Origin: Loxodes magnus | Taxonomy: Eukaryota; Ciliophora; Karyorelictea; Loxodida; Loxodidae | Direction: 5' to 3' | Length of the DNA: 64,000 bases | Assembly: GCA_946699065.1 (NCBI GenBank) | Contig: CAMPDV010001238.1 | Coordinates: forward strand, 1-64,000 | Shown: positions 38,290 through 50,990 of the stretch, piece by piece | Position numbering within the stretch: the first letter of the stretch is position 1 | Layout: every line of letters begins with the position of its first letter | The notes under the pieces: model-generated | The model's input: the letters and a program-made list of their open reading frames with translations, nothing else | Databases searched by the model: none | Told to the model about the DNA's origin: nothing | Made by a program: the position numbers and the translations under genes

Positions 38290-39458
38290 AAATTTAAGAA
38301 TTAATATATTTTAATCAATTTCACATGCATTTATCATCACAATGACATAGAATTTGTTATTAGCAGGCTTAAAAATATCGCAATAAATTCATTTAAGTTA
38401 GAAAAGTTTTAAGCCTAGTTTCTTAATCCAAAAAATATTTAATAGCTTATCCTCTATTTACCTTGAAATATCTTATATAATTTTGTTAACCATGCAAATT
38501 AAGTATCTCATCTTGCCTTTAATTTGGTTTCTATTAAATTAAGAAATATTTGATTTAACTCTAGTTAATAAAATAGAAGCTTTGGTAGTTTATCATTTTA
38601 TTTTTAACCAAAATTAAAACCTTTGAAGTACAATATACAGTTAATTAAATAAAAGAATTAGAATATTAAAATTTGAATGTTCTAGAGATTTTATCTTTAA
38701 TATTATTTAAGATTCTCTTTGACTAGAAAATATAGAAAGTGGTAAGTAGCAACCAAACTCAGGATTTTATTTAAATTTAAGTATAGAAATGATATTAAGG
38801 TGCTTACTTACAAATAGATATTCTTATAGAATATTCCAGAAACTAGCCCTTTAAAACTATAAAGGGTTTCTATTTAAATAATAAAAGCTATTATTGTTTA
38901 TGTATTTCCTTAGAATTCTAAGCAAAAAGAATTTAAAAGTTGGTTCTTTAGAGATAGAGTTAATTTAAAAAATAGAAACATCAATACTTAGCTAGTAATT
39001 TGAGTATAGTATATTAATTAAATTAAAGATCGAAAGTATTTTTAATTTGATGTATTCAATTTATATTTCTTTATTTTTACCTTGAGTAATCCTAATAGCC
39101 TTTAAAATTATTATACATAAGGGTGTAAACATAAGAAAAAACTGTGTTTGAAAATCTAAAGTCTCTGTTTTAGAAATCATCTACTCATGATGCTAAAAAA
39201 TGAAAAAAAGTCTTAATTATGTGTAGTAAGTTAAATTTTTAAAGTTTAAAGACAATTTTTTCGCAAATTTGAAAAAAATTAAGAGTAAATAATTATTCTC
39301 TTCAAGCAAAATTAGACAAGTCTTTGCTATTATCTACTGATAAAAGCTTTCATTATAAATTATTATAAAGTCATCTATCTAAATATTTGTATAAAGCATA
39401 AATCAAGCAAAGATTTAAGCTTTTCTTTATAATTTATTAAATATAGATAGCTCACTGT
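38290..39458. other. intergenic, nothing recognised
   Basis: AT-rich spacer; no domain or repeat was recognised. Confidence 0.35.
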
Positions 39459-40140
39459 ATGAGTTACTAAATACATTGTTTAGGAGATATTGTAAGAGCT
39501 AAAATAGATGTAAAATAGCAAGAATTTAAATGTTGCTTCTGAGTTTATAATAAAGTTTGTTATGATAATTTTGGACAGATAAGTCAAAAAAAAGTGAAGG
39601 TTTGCTTAGATCATCAAATTAAAAACAATGATAGAAATTTATGGAATAAAAGTCGCTGAATTATGATTTAAGATGCCTAGTTAAAAAGTTAGATATTTGA
39701 TTAATAACTTTAAAAAATACAAAATTTAAGACAACCTCCAAATAGGTGATTGATAGTTAATCCTGCACTTTAGTAGTTTTTATAAGTAAAACGAGAAAAA
39801 TATTCTATTAATTGAAGTTATTTTCTTTATCAAATGGAATTAATTAAATAAATAAAAATTTTAATTTAATTGACAGCTTTTCAAATAATATGAATTAGAA
39901 ACCTTTATCTTATTTTACCTAAGCTTTCTTTTAAAACCAAAATTATACTTTCAAAATATTTGGCTACCAAAATTTTGGAAGATAAAATCCAAAAAAAAAG
40001 CAAAATTTTCAAAAAACTTATTATTGACTATAAATAAATACGACATATATAATTAATAAAAATAGAGTTCTTGCTATACAAGATAAATTTAAAAAAAGCT
40101 AACTTTGAGTAAAGCTACTTTTAAAGAAATGAATAGATGA
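39459..40140 (+). CDS. hypothetical protein with a Cys-containing N-terminal region (3' limit uncertain)
   Basis: ATG 39,459 begins M-S-Y-Q-I-H-C-L-G-D-I-V-R-A-K-I-D-V, followed by E-F-K-C-C-F-W-V-Y-N-K-V-C-Y-D and V-C-L-D-H. The spacing of C and H residues could bind zinc but matches no family I can name. Further on, N-D-R-N-L-W-N-K-S-R-W and P-P-N-R-W-L-I-V-N-P-A-L continue the frame. The same frame stays plausible to about 40,400, so the gene may be longer. Other frames give weaker but not absurd readings. Confidence 0.35.
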
Positions 40141-40861
40141 AATACATTTCTTAAGTAATTTTTGTATATTAAAATTAAAAAGCTATCAAAATATACTCCA
40201 ATGTATGGTTGAATATTAGTGTTTTGTACTCTAATTAATTTCTATATCTCTTATACAAAAATAGTTTAAAAATAAAATTTTATTTCTAGATAAATTTAGA
40301 ATTTAGAAATTAAAAATATTCACAAACTGTGAAAATGAAAAAATTAATAGAAAAAGAGTTATATATAGACAAAGTTTACTAGTACTAGAAAAACTAATTC
40401 TAAAATATATCTCAGCTTAAGTCCAAAACTCTTATTAGAATCTAATTTAATTTATTATTTTTTAAGCTTTAAATATAATAAATAAAAATAGCAATAATTA
40501 CAAGATCTTAATTCATGATTGTGTAATCACTTTTTAATTTTCTCTTATAATTAGATCATTTTTAAGTTTAATATTAGCATCTTAACTAAATATAAAATCT
40601 TAAATAAAAGGAGATATAATTCCTTTATAGAAATTTTAAAACAGATTCAATTCATTAAATTTTTATAATTTTCTACATTAATTTTACTTATAAAAAGTTT
40701 ATAAGAATCATTAATTTAAAATTAGTTTATAAGTTTAGATATAAAATTACAACTAAAAGTATTTATATTTAAAGCCACTGATTATTTTATATTCCATTCA
40801 AATATAAGTTAGATGATTTTAAATTTTCTACCTAAGGAAATATATCCCTCTTATGTATCTT

Positions 40862-42020
40862 AGTAGCCAGATTTACTTATCTATAAACTTAATAAGTCTT
40901 TTTAGATGATAAAGTCAATCTCTAATATTAGATAGCTTTGATTATTTATTTATTGCAAAAAAGTTTTAATTAACTTTGGAATCAAAAGCTTTTAATAATT
41001 ATATGGTAACAATATTGGAGAAGACTAATTAAAATTAGAACTATTGTATTCTTTTGCACTACTCAATTGCTTATAGCAAATTTCTTAAATGGTTTCCATT
41101 TAAAATAATTTAAATGTCTAGATAATAACTAAAAGAATCTAGATAATCAATTAGAACAAGTTTTAGCTAAATCCTTCAGAAATGTTCAAATAGTTTTTGA
41201 AAATATTATAGAAAATAAAATACCATCAAAGAAATATAAGACATCTCTTATAAAAAAGTATAACTCTTAGTAAATGTTGGCAACGATCTTTTCCTTCTTG
41301 AGATTGAGAACAAAGAATTAGCAAAGGGTATTGTTATCTTTATAAACGAGCTTAAAATTTAATTAACTCTATGGAAACTTAGAATCTAAAAACTCAATAT
41401 TATGATAGGAATTAGGTTAAATTCATCATTGTATCAAGGTTAGGGAGAAGTTTATAGACAGAGTGAATCGTAAGAGAAATTAATAAAAATAGTAGAAATT
41501 GCAAATTGGAGCAACCGAAATAAAAAGGACTCAATGCAAATAGAAAAAAAGCCTATTACAAAATATTTTTCTTACTGAAAAGTAACGATATGATGATTTT
41601 GATAGTTGTCAGGAAATAAAGTAGAAAGTTGCTACCAATTTAGAGCTAACTATAAATCCATGTTTGGAATTATATATATTGTTCATGTATTTGAGTTACT
41701 TAAATAACGATAAAATAACTTTGCATCAATTATTTTAAATAATTATAGCTAGTTATAGTGCTTTAATATATCTCAACATTAAGTTTCATACTTGTTTAAA
41801 TTTTATAATACTCTATCTAAGTGTTTATTAACTTAATCCATAATATGTTAAAATTCATAGCAATATTTAGATTAATTAAGATAAATAAACTATTTAGTAA
41901 AAATCACAAAAAGCAGCTTATCCAATAGAAATTTCCTAAAGATTTACTAAAAATTAAATATTTTAAATAAGTAAAAATATAGCAATAGATATAAATTAAA
42001 TACCTAATACTTATAATTTC
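40862..42020 (+). CDS. pseudokinase-like gene with a 31-nt intron (ends uncertain)
   Basis: Frame 2 from about 40,862 (internal ATG 41,003) reads D-S-F-D-Y-L-F-I-A-K-K-F, later G-I-R-L-N-S-S-L-Y-Q-G-Q-G-E-V-Y-R (glycine-loop-like), E-K-L-I-K-I-V-E (the V-A-x-K region) and P-I-T-K-Y-F-S-Y-W-K (like N-I-V-K-Y..S-W after helix C). Removing GT..AG at 41,582-41,612 joins this to L-E-L-Y-I-L-F-M-Y-L-S-Y-L (hinge) and S-Y-S-A-L-I-Y-L-N (helix E). The catalytic and metal motifs then appear degenerate (H-T-C-L-N; V-K-I-H-S-N), so it is probably inactive. The agreement of motifs in order across the intron is the main support. Start and stop were not found. Confidence 0.45.
41582..41612 (+). other. 31-nt intron (inferred)
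   Basis: GTAACGATATG at the left, TTGTCAG at the right. Its removal connects the N-lobe-like frame to the C-lobe-like frame of the pseudokinase gene. Confidence 0.4.
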
Positions 42021-42989
42021 TAACTATTAAGTTCTTTATATAATCCTTTATAAAAATGTAAATTATACATACCTTATATGCATTATATAACTAAAAAGTA
42101 TAAATAAAAAACTAATATTTGGTATTATTAGGATATAGTTAAATAATATTATTCAGCATTAAATTAAGATTATCCTTAATATTTATTTCAGTTATTAACT
42201 TAATTGGTTTCTTTGAGAAAATATTTATTTTCCTATATGAAGCATATTCTTTAGATTTATCTACTTACTAAATATATTATCAATTTAACCATCTAAAACT
42301 TTGCCTTTATTTTATTAAGTATCTACCTAACCTTTAGAAAAAATATTAGTTTATGTATTTATTTTATTATTCTAATCTAGTAACTGTAACTTAAAGACAT
42401 GATAGAAGTGTGATAATTAGTGTTATAAAGAAAGTAAACTAGTTGATAGAAAATAAATTATTTAAATAAGTTAATACATCTGGTTACTAATACTTATTTA
42501 GCTATTTACTTTAGTAATAATAAAATAAATTAAAAATTAGAAAATAAGAAAATGAAATAAACTTGAATATTCAATAAAAAATAAATTAATAAAATAGAAA
42601 TTAAATAAAGGAACTAGAAGCAGTCAATAAAATATTATGAAAGACAATTAATAATTATAATGGAATACTCACTAATAAAATATTAAATAGAATCTAAATT
42701 TAATATTATATAATTATTAGTTTATTCTTTTTTATGTTAATTTCATAAATTTTAAAAGCTTAATTATAAAATGAAATTAAAAATAAATTACAATTAAATT
42801 ACATATCTTTAGGAAAATTCTTCTTTGCAGATTAGGGATTTTATTTTAAGAGTTTATATTTATAATCTCTTTTATTCAATCAACTTGAAATTTAAAATAT
42901 CTAACTACAAAGTTTTATAAGTTTATTTTTGTTAATGCTTCAAGATATCGGATTTTACTCAGACCTTTTCTAAATTACTCCAGCAATAT
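42021..42989. other. intergenic, partly related to the sequence after R1 copy d
   Basis: About 42,780-42,860 on the minus strand resembles the segment just right of R1 copy d near 51,010-51,060 (ATCTGCAAAG..AATTTTCCTAAAGATATGTAATT). No gene was recognised. Confidence 0.4.
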
Positions 42990-43960
42990 ATATAGAAATT
43001 ATTATATTTCAATAATTTATTTTTATCTATTGCTCTATGAGCAATAGTATGTATGCTATTTTATAAGCCAATTACTTTAAAACCTTGCAGAAAATTCCGA
43101 AATAAGTTTGTGCTTTATTATTGGAAAGATTAAGTTTTGATATTGCTACTTAAAGCAATATCTATTTTGATTTAATTTAAATATCTTAATCTATTTCAAT
43201 AATTCTTAGGCTTTAAATGGCTTCTTCGTATTTTTCTAATTTTTTACATATCACTTTTGATAATTTATTTAAAGAGAATTCTTACGAATCATATTATGAA
43301 TAGTAGCCAGCCTTCTATTATTTTATAGAAGCTAAGTTCATCCTTTGATGTTTATATTTTATATTTTCTACAAATTTACTTACAAGTAGAATAAAGTTAA
43401 GCACCATTAATTACATAATTTTTTTCTTGCTTTCTTAAGATTATGAGTATTCCATTTTTAGTCTGTACATTCAATTGACTCTTGATTATCTTTTTATTTA
43501 CTTCTTTTAGCAACTTTACACTTGACTTTCTAAAAGGACCTTTTAAAGAAGTTAGTTTATACCTCGAGAGTAAATTTCTTTAGTAAAGAAGTATCCTGAT
43601 AGAATTCCACCACGTTCTGATCGAGAAAAAAATTTGAAAACTTAACTGGAGCTGCTAATGAGCACTTGAGAAATAGCTAAATAAATTTATCTTCTGTTTA
43701 AATAGTTTGAAGCTTAGCAAGGTCAGACTTCATCTTTTACAATAGTTCCCTGTCTAGCGAGCTAAAAGCGGTATTGCAAGTTTTAAATATTCGCTTCCCA
43801 TTTGAGCAATATTTTTGATGATCTTCAAAAAGTAAATTACTTTCAGCATACTAGACTTTGCTACGGTTCTCAGCCTCCAAGTAGTTTATTATAATTTGAA
43901 AGCATGATATCTAATTTATACAGTAGTGATTGTAAAAATTTTAAACTAGAAAAATAAAAA
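42990..43960 (-). repeat. R1 family, copy c (reverse orientation)
   Basis: The minus strand reads L-V-Q-N-F-Y-N-H-Y-C-I-N, then L-E-A-E-N-R-S-K-V-Q-Y-A-E-S-N-L-L-F-E, then F-L-K-C-S-L-A-A-P-V-K-F. It is the closest relative of copy d and the distal block is also present. It is uninterrupted at the site where copy d carries the retroposon, so it shows the pre-insertion state. Confidence 0.7.
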
Positions 43961-46463
43961 TAAACTTTAATTAATAATTATAAGATAAATTATTAAGCTA
44001 CTATATATTTATATCATAAGTATAACTAAACACCTTTATATAATAAATCAACTATAATTTAAATATTTTAAACATAATAAAGTGAGGAAAATAGTGTGCT
44101 TTAAGATAGTTAGTTGTTTATTTATAAGCATGGTATTAAAAATGTAAGGAATTAAAAAATTAAATAAGTTCTGAAAATGATATTAACTTGGGAGAGCATC
44201 GACTATTTTAAAATATCTTAAAGAAGAAATATTAAAGAAAAATTAATTTAAAAGAATTCAAAATTCTAAATCTTTTATAATTGTTTTTAAACTTGTTAGA
44301 ATAGTTTAAAGATGCTAAATTTTTCAGTGTTCTTTTGCTTAATTAAATGAATAGCTTATTAATCTATTTTTTAATTTGTTTGCTAGTAAGGAATTTCCTT
44401 TATTTAAGAGGAAATAAATTTCTTTTTATATAAATAAATTTATAAAAGGCTTGAAAATTATAAGAATTTAGCTAAAATCAAGTTTTGTTAGTCCTTAATT
44501 AACTTTCATTTATTTGTCTAATAATAAACTTTAGCGCTTAGAAAATAATTTTAAATAATTCTAGCTTCTTTATTTTCTTTCTAAATTAATTTTAAGAGGA
44601 TAAAATAGAATCCAGCCTTTAAAAATACCTTGCTTACTTCTAAGATTCTTTTAAGATTTTAAAGTTAAAATAAATATTTTCTAAATTAAGTATATCTGCA
44701 TAAAGCTTGTTATATTCGCAAGTAAATTAAAAATAAAGGGAATAATCTTTGTTAATTGTAGATATTCTAGACAAAGTATTTTACTTACAACAAAAGAAAA
44801 TAAATTCCTATTTAAAGTAAATTTTAAGTTAAATAAAAATAAATATACAATTTTAGCTATAAAATCACAAAGTTATTTCTAAATTAATTTATTTTTTCCT
44901 TTATACGATTTAATTTATCGAAGTCATTTGCTTAAAGGTTTTATATGAATCTTAATATTCCTGAATAAAATTTTATTTATTTTTAATTTTTAACTTCATT
45001 TTACACTATTCTCTAAACTTAACTCTTCTTATTATTTTTATATAACTCTAAAGTTAATTAGTTCCTAGAGATATTTTTATCTTAAATCTAATATTTATTT
45101 AAATCTAAATGTTTAAAATTTATATCTAAGTTTTATTAGAGATCATTTATTTATTCTTTAAAAAGTTAAATTAATAAATCTTCTAATTAGTTTCTTTTTA
45201 AATTTAGACCAACTATTTTCCTTTCTATTTTAAATTTCTATAGTATCTGAAAAATAGAAAAATAATATAATTATATCACTTTATTTATCTTCTTTGCAGA
45301 TTAAAAATTATTTTTATTTGCTAGATGCAAAAATTTAGTTTTTCATCTTATAATTATAAAATCATATTGATAAATAGATAAAGCTTATTATAACTTTTAT
45401 TATATTAAGGTACATAATTTTTTAATTCATAAGTCTAGCTTTTTTAATAATTTTTGCCCAGCGAATATAAAGGAAATTAATTAATTAAAACTAATAAAAA
45501 TTTTATATTTTTTCTATTTTAATAAATTAATTTAAAATAAAACAAACTATTGTGATAAATGCTAAATTAAATCTTTTTAAAGATCTATTAATTATCTTTA
45601 ATCTTTTTAATTATAATCTTTATATAGTATAAAATATTTCATCTAGATCATCATAATTTTCTTAAATTCCATTCTGAGATTTATTAAAAAGATATCTAAA
45701 CAATTACTTATATTTAAATCGCTTTATAGTAATTTTAAATTCCAGAAAGTTTTAAAAATAAATAAAATAAGAATTATATGAAATTAATTATAATAAAAGA
45801 AATAAAAACAAAAGAAGATAGTAAATTAAATTGCTTCTTCTAAATATATATCAGAATCTTAATTTCAATGCTTTACTTTTTATTTTCATCAAGAGTCATA
45901 ATATGAAAAATTTTTATTCTTTAAACAAGTTCTAAAGCATTAGATTAAACAATTTTAGTGAAAAATAATGAAAGAGTTTACTATAAATAAAGAGGAAATA
46001 GAAGTGATAATAATATTTATATGAGTATTAAGAAAATCTTAATAAAACTAAATTTGATATTACTTTATACAAATTAGCAGATACAAATTATAAGATAATT
46101 ATTTAAAATTATACAATCATTTAGATATTTTAAGCAAACCAATAAATCATTAGCAAAATGCACTAAAATAAAAAAATTTAGTGTTATCACTATTAAAAAT
46201 TAGCTTTGCTATGTATTTGATCAAACTTGATAATATTAAATAAATTATTTTTATGAGATAAGTGATGGATATGTTTGCAATTAATTTTTATTAATAGTCA
46301 TTTAAATAAATTTAAATTAAATTAATTAAGCAAATAATTTAGTTTTGTTTTCAACTGATAAAAATAAAATCCTAAGGAACATTTTTATTTTAGGTCTAAT
46401 TTTTAAAATTAAATTAAAAGAGTAATGAGAAAAATACTTTATTTCATTATATAAATTTTTTAA
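43961..46463. other. intergenic, left part duplicated at 5,200-5,600
   Basis: The first ~400 bases resemble 5,200-5,600 (both lie upstream of a reverse R1 copy). No gene was recognised in the rest. Confidence 0.35.
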
Positions 46464-49400
46464 AATGCTTTAAAATAAAGAAACTGAGTCGGCTCAATTA
46501 TATTTTGAGAAAGATAAAAGGGATATTAAATTATTTTTCGTAGCTGTACCAACTAATTTAGCATAAAATAAGATATTGATATATCCAAACAATAGCAAAT
46601 TTACATCAATGAAAGGAAATTTGTCTTATAAATAACTGTTTTTCTACTAAGTAGAATATTACGAGGATAGATTTTATTTTTATAGATAAAGAAATAATAA
46701 ATTTAAAGGGTAATAAAAACATGATTGAGATCTTTAATATAGAACAAGGGAATATAAAAGAAGAAGTTGAAAATATTTGAATGATTTATTCTAAATGGAG
46801 CTTGCAAATACATAAGTAAAAAAGATTTAAAGCTAAAAATTTAGTTAATTTTAAATAATAAAGAGTATTAATGCATCAATAATTAATTAAAATGAGATAG
46901 GATGCATGAAAAAATTCAGACATCAAAAGTTTTTTATTTCCATTAGAGAAAGTTTAGTTGACATATTATATATAATAATAGATAAACATAATTCATTTAT
47001 TAAATGAATTTTATCTCAAAAAAATAATAAAAAAATCAATTTAAAATAAACTTAAAAAAATTTATCCAAATTCTTAAAAAGATACCAGCTTTTAAATAGA
47101 AGGAAAAAACAAAAGAAGTTCAAAGGATTTATATAGAGTAGTAAATAAGAACTTGTTTCTGAAATTTTTTTCTATAATTCTTCTTAAATATAAAATCCAC
47201 AATGATTGCTGATTTATATTCGCTTATAAAATAAATTATACAATTTCTACTTTAAAATGAGTTTGTGATTTCTTCATAAATTTTAGTAGGAAAAATATAA
47301 AAGTTAAGAGTTATTGTGGACTTATAAAAATATTATAAATTCTAATAATTTTTGAAAGAAAAATAGAAAGAAAACTTATAATAGAATTTATTTATTGATT
47401 TATTAAATGAAGCAAAATTTTTTTTATATTTTGCCTTGTAAATTATTTTTCTTTTATTAATCTTTAATAAAATAAATTGCAATATTTTATGGAAGCTTAA
47501 TACGTATGAAATTATTTAGACATAAAGTTAGAATATTTTAAAAGTTAAAAGCATTTGCTTAGTATCTGATATAAAACTTTATAAAGTCTTATTAATTTTC
47601 TTATTTGAAATCCTTAGATTAATATTTAAATATTTTCGTCTTAATGAAAATAAATGAAGATAATCCTTTTAATATATAGATAAAGTTGTAAAGTTAACTA
47701 AGGATTTGTTATAAGTCTATTCCTTCATTATATCAGCTTTTTCTCCTTTTTTTCTATTATATAAAATAGATATATTTATTTAACTTATTCGCAAAAATAG
47801 TAAATTAAAGCTTTGAGCTTGCTGTTAGTTTCTATAAAGCATAATATAAGCTGTATGTTTATAAATTTTAGTTAATCTTAAAAGAAATAATCAAAATAAA
47901 TTCTAAAATATTTAAATATTATATCAGCAATATGAAAACTAAAGCTAGAGCATTTATTATAAAATCTAAATCCATTTATCCTAAATAAGATTGGAAAAAA
48001 TATAGCTATAAGTTTAAAAAGATTCCTTAATACTGCTAAATATCTTTCTGAATTAAGCAAATAAATAGCAAGCAAACGATTATAACTTTTATTCTATTAA
48101 GTTAACTTAATAAATAAAGCTTCTTCTAATTATTTAAATTTAATAAAGAATAAGCCTATGTAATTTTAAAATTTGATATACATTTAAATTTAACTAAACT
48201 TCTATGCAAAAGTATCTAGTAAATTTACAATTATTAGAATTAATTTCTTATTGCTTTCTCTTAATTGTAATAAAAGTTTAACTTGTAGTAGTTATATTTT
48301 AAATTAAATAGTTATAAGCATATTTAATTATTTCAAATCACAATATTTTTTTCATTTTAGTGTTTATTCTTTATCATTTTTTGCTTCATCATAAACATCC
48401 TTTCAAGTTTACTCTTAATACTCTTAATTCTCTTTTTTCCTCACCAAGAAATTACTATTTTCTGTGTTGAATGAAGAAATTAATCAGAGACAGAGTAAAT
48501 CTTTCATAAAATGATTAGGTTTTTATTTAAAACATTTAATAAATACTTTAAACTTTTTTTGCCTCTTTTGACTTGCAAGAAGATAATCCAAATTAAGACA
48601 TTGCATACTCCAAGTAAAAATATATGTTTCTGACTGAATATCAATGAGGACAGATTTTTTAAAGTACTAAAATAGAAAAGTTTCCAATTTGGCTTGATGA
48701 TAAATATTTGTCATAGTGATTCATTGCTCATCTTTATCCAATTAATTATAATCCTTGCAGATATTTTAAACTAACCACGCTTTTATATTTTAGATTTATG
48801 ATACAATAACAATCTAGATAAAAAACTAAAGAGTAAATAAGTGTAGAAGTTCTAGTTTAAAAATTAATTTAAATAACTTCCTTCTCTCATATATATAAGC
48901 AGCTTATACTCCTTCTTGTGAATATTAAATGCAGTTTAGTTATGCTTTTACTTGCATTTAGTATCTTAAATCTACCGTGGAGAAATAGGAAAAATTTATT
49001 TGATTTAAGCTTTAGATCTTTCCTCTCTAAGTAATTTATTTTTAGATCTAATACTTTAAAAATTATAGTGCTTTTTATTAACTTAGTTTAAGATTTATAT
49101 TTAATTTAATTAATTTTCTAGTTTAAAATTTTTACAATGCCAACTGTATAAATTCGAGAAAATCTTTTAAAATTATAATAAATGAGATGGAGGTAGGAAA
49201 CCGAAGTAAAGTTTAGTGTTATTAAAGCAATTTACTTTGTGAATTTGTCAGCAACGATGCTCAAAAGTGTTTCTTAATCGTTTGAGAAAATTTTTAAATT
49301 AATAATCGGCTTTCAGTCAGTGGATTAGTAATAAAGAAGAAGGATTAATTAATAGCTAAAAATCCGTTGGCCAGCGATTAAAAAATTTAAGTTTTTTCTA

Positions 49401-49902
49401 AGTGCTCACTCACAACTCCAGATAGAATCCTCGGATATTTTTGGCTGTGTAGCACAAAAAAGAATGCGATCTGGATACATCTCAACTAATTGAATTATAA
49501 TCATGAGGAATCAGCAAAATTATGAGCCAGTTCAATAAGGAAGACAAACGAGAAGCTTATAAAAGAAGTGGCTAGTCAGATAGTCTAGTGCTATACTAAA
49601 AGTACCAACCTTTCAAAAGAAATATAGCTAATCTTAAAACTAAAGATTTGCATGCAAGATATAATTATTTAATCAAAAAAGTCAAGTTTTTTTACTTGTA
49701 AGTAAATTTGTAGAAAATATAAAATATGAACATCAAAGGATGAACTTAGCTTCTATAAAATAGTAGAAGGCTGATTACTATTCATATTAAGATCTTATGA
49801 ATTCTCTCTAAATAAATTATCAAAAATGATATGTAAAAAATTAGAAAAATACGATGAAGCCATCTAAAGCTTAAGGAAAGATTGGAATAATTTAAGATAT
49901 TA
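46464..49902 (+). CDS. P2, uncharacterised long gene, paralogue of P1; R1 module cut by a retroposon
   Basis: It starts at ATG 46,464 (M-L-Q-N-K-E-T-E-S-A-Q). A 22-nt GT..AG intron (GTAGCTGTACC..AATTTAG, about 46,544-46,565) would restore the frame shared with P1. That frame contains N-N-C-F-S-T-K, M-I-E-I-F-N-I-E-Q-G-N-I-K-E-E-V-E-N-I-W, M-R-Q-D-A-W-K-N-S-D and, near 48,470, E-E-I-N-Q-R-Q with K-H-L-I-N-T-L-N-F. At about 49,105 it reaches the R1 module (E-M-E-V-G-N-R-S-K-V-Q), which is interrupted at 49,902 by the CCHC retroposon and resumes at 50,836. P2 is therefore disrupted unless the insert is tolerated. No known domain was identified. It is collinear with P1, including the downstream tRNA pair. 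Confidence 0.45.
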
Positions 49903-50990
49903 TAAAAAATGATAGAAGGTTTCAAAAAGGGCTTCTATACCACCTCTTCTTTAGCCAAAAAAGAAAAGAGGAAGCAGGAAACCATTTCTTAGCAGTCTTC
50001 TTTTTCATAACCCTAACTTTTTCTTACTTAATAACCTGGAAATTAACAAGAGTAACGAAAGCAAGACCTAAAGACAATCCATATGGAAACTCCAACCTAA
50101 AATGAGAAACCAAGGAAGCAGATGAAGTCTGCTTTACACCAGGAGGTATCGGAGTTCAACCCTTCTGGCCAGATGAGCATGGAATAGCTCATAAAAATGG
50201 TACTAAACCTCCAGGAAGAAGTTAAAAAGCTTCGTAAGGAGAATATGAAGTTGACAGAGCAGATCTCTCATGGAATTTAAGATACAAATGATCTTAGAAT
50301 GGCCAATTGGGAAAAGGAGATTGATGCTTTATGAAAAAACCATCAAGAATAAAATAGTTAGATAAAATCTTAGATACAATAAATTCAGAGCTAAAATACA
50401 CAATTGGAATTTAAAATTTCAAGTCAACAACAAGTGGAACAAATTTAAAAAAAACCTAACTAAAACTGCAAAATGGAGATTGAGGAAATAGGAGGAAGCA
50501 ATTCAAACGGAAGAACAGCAAGGAAGATTAGATTTTTAAAGAAGTGCTACTTTTGTTGCTAACAAGGTCACTTATACAAGTAGTGCAAGAAATTTTATCA
50601 ATTCAAGAAAAAATACTGAATCAAGGAAAAAAGGAAAGAGAAATGCTGTTTTGCAATTGGAAAGAGGAATCTATATGAGAAAATTGAATCAAGATACACT
50701 GAGACTGATTTTAACAAGACCTATTGGAAGAAGACGACAAGGAATAAACCAAATGGAGGAGAGATAAAACTTATAAACTTATTTTAAGTGGCAGATGTGA
50801 AATCTACTGCTAAAAAATATTAAATAAATTAAATAAATAATTTAAGATATTAAATTAAATAAAAATAGATATTGTTTTAAGTAGCAATATCAAAACTTAA
50901 TCTTTCCAATAATAAAACACAGATTATTTTAAATGCTCTGCAAATTTTTGAGTGGCTTATAAAATAGCATACTATTGCTCACAGGAAATA
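49105..50990 (+). repeat. R1 family, copy d (split by retroposon)
   Basis: Left part 49,105-49,902 and right part 50,836-50,990. It contains M-E-V-G-N-R-S-K-V-Q-C-Y-Q-S-N-L-L-C-E, F-S-K-C-S-L-T-T-P-D-R-I, and S-F-F-T-C-K-Q-I-C-R-K-Y. It is similar to copies a, b and c throughout, with the right part continuing exactly where the left part stops. Confidence 0.75.
49886..50852 (+). mobile_element. ~930-bp CCHC retroposon, copy 2, with perfect 17-bp target duplication
   Basis: Element body 49,903-50,835 between two identical copies of AATAATTTAAGATATTA (49,886-49,902 and 50,836-50,852). A single frame opens at ATG 49,909 (M-I-E-G-F-K-K-G-F-Y-T-T) and reads on across nearly the whole insert; this copy looks whole. 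It has a Q-rich N-terminal part, a coiled coil (L-N-L-Q-E-E-V-K-K-L-R-K-E-N), then a CCHC zinc knuckle near 50,555 (C-Y-F-C-C-Q-Q-G-H-L-Y-K-Q-C) and a basic tail. Zinc knuckles occur in Gag and LINE ORF1 proteins and in host RNA-binding proteins. The lack of a reverse transcriptase means it would depend on enzymes supplied elsewhere. It interrupts R1 copy d, so it is younger than that duplication. Confidence 0.8.

Noticed and set aside
41003-41578. A 191-codon frame ending at a TGA that looked like an eIF4E-type C-terminus (I-x-L-W, E-V-Y-R)
   Set aside because: The W-E-D and G-G-x-W parts of eIF4E are absent, and the same residues fit the N-lobe of the pseudokinase once the 31-nt intron is removed.
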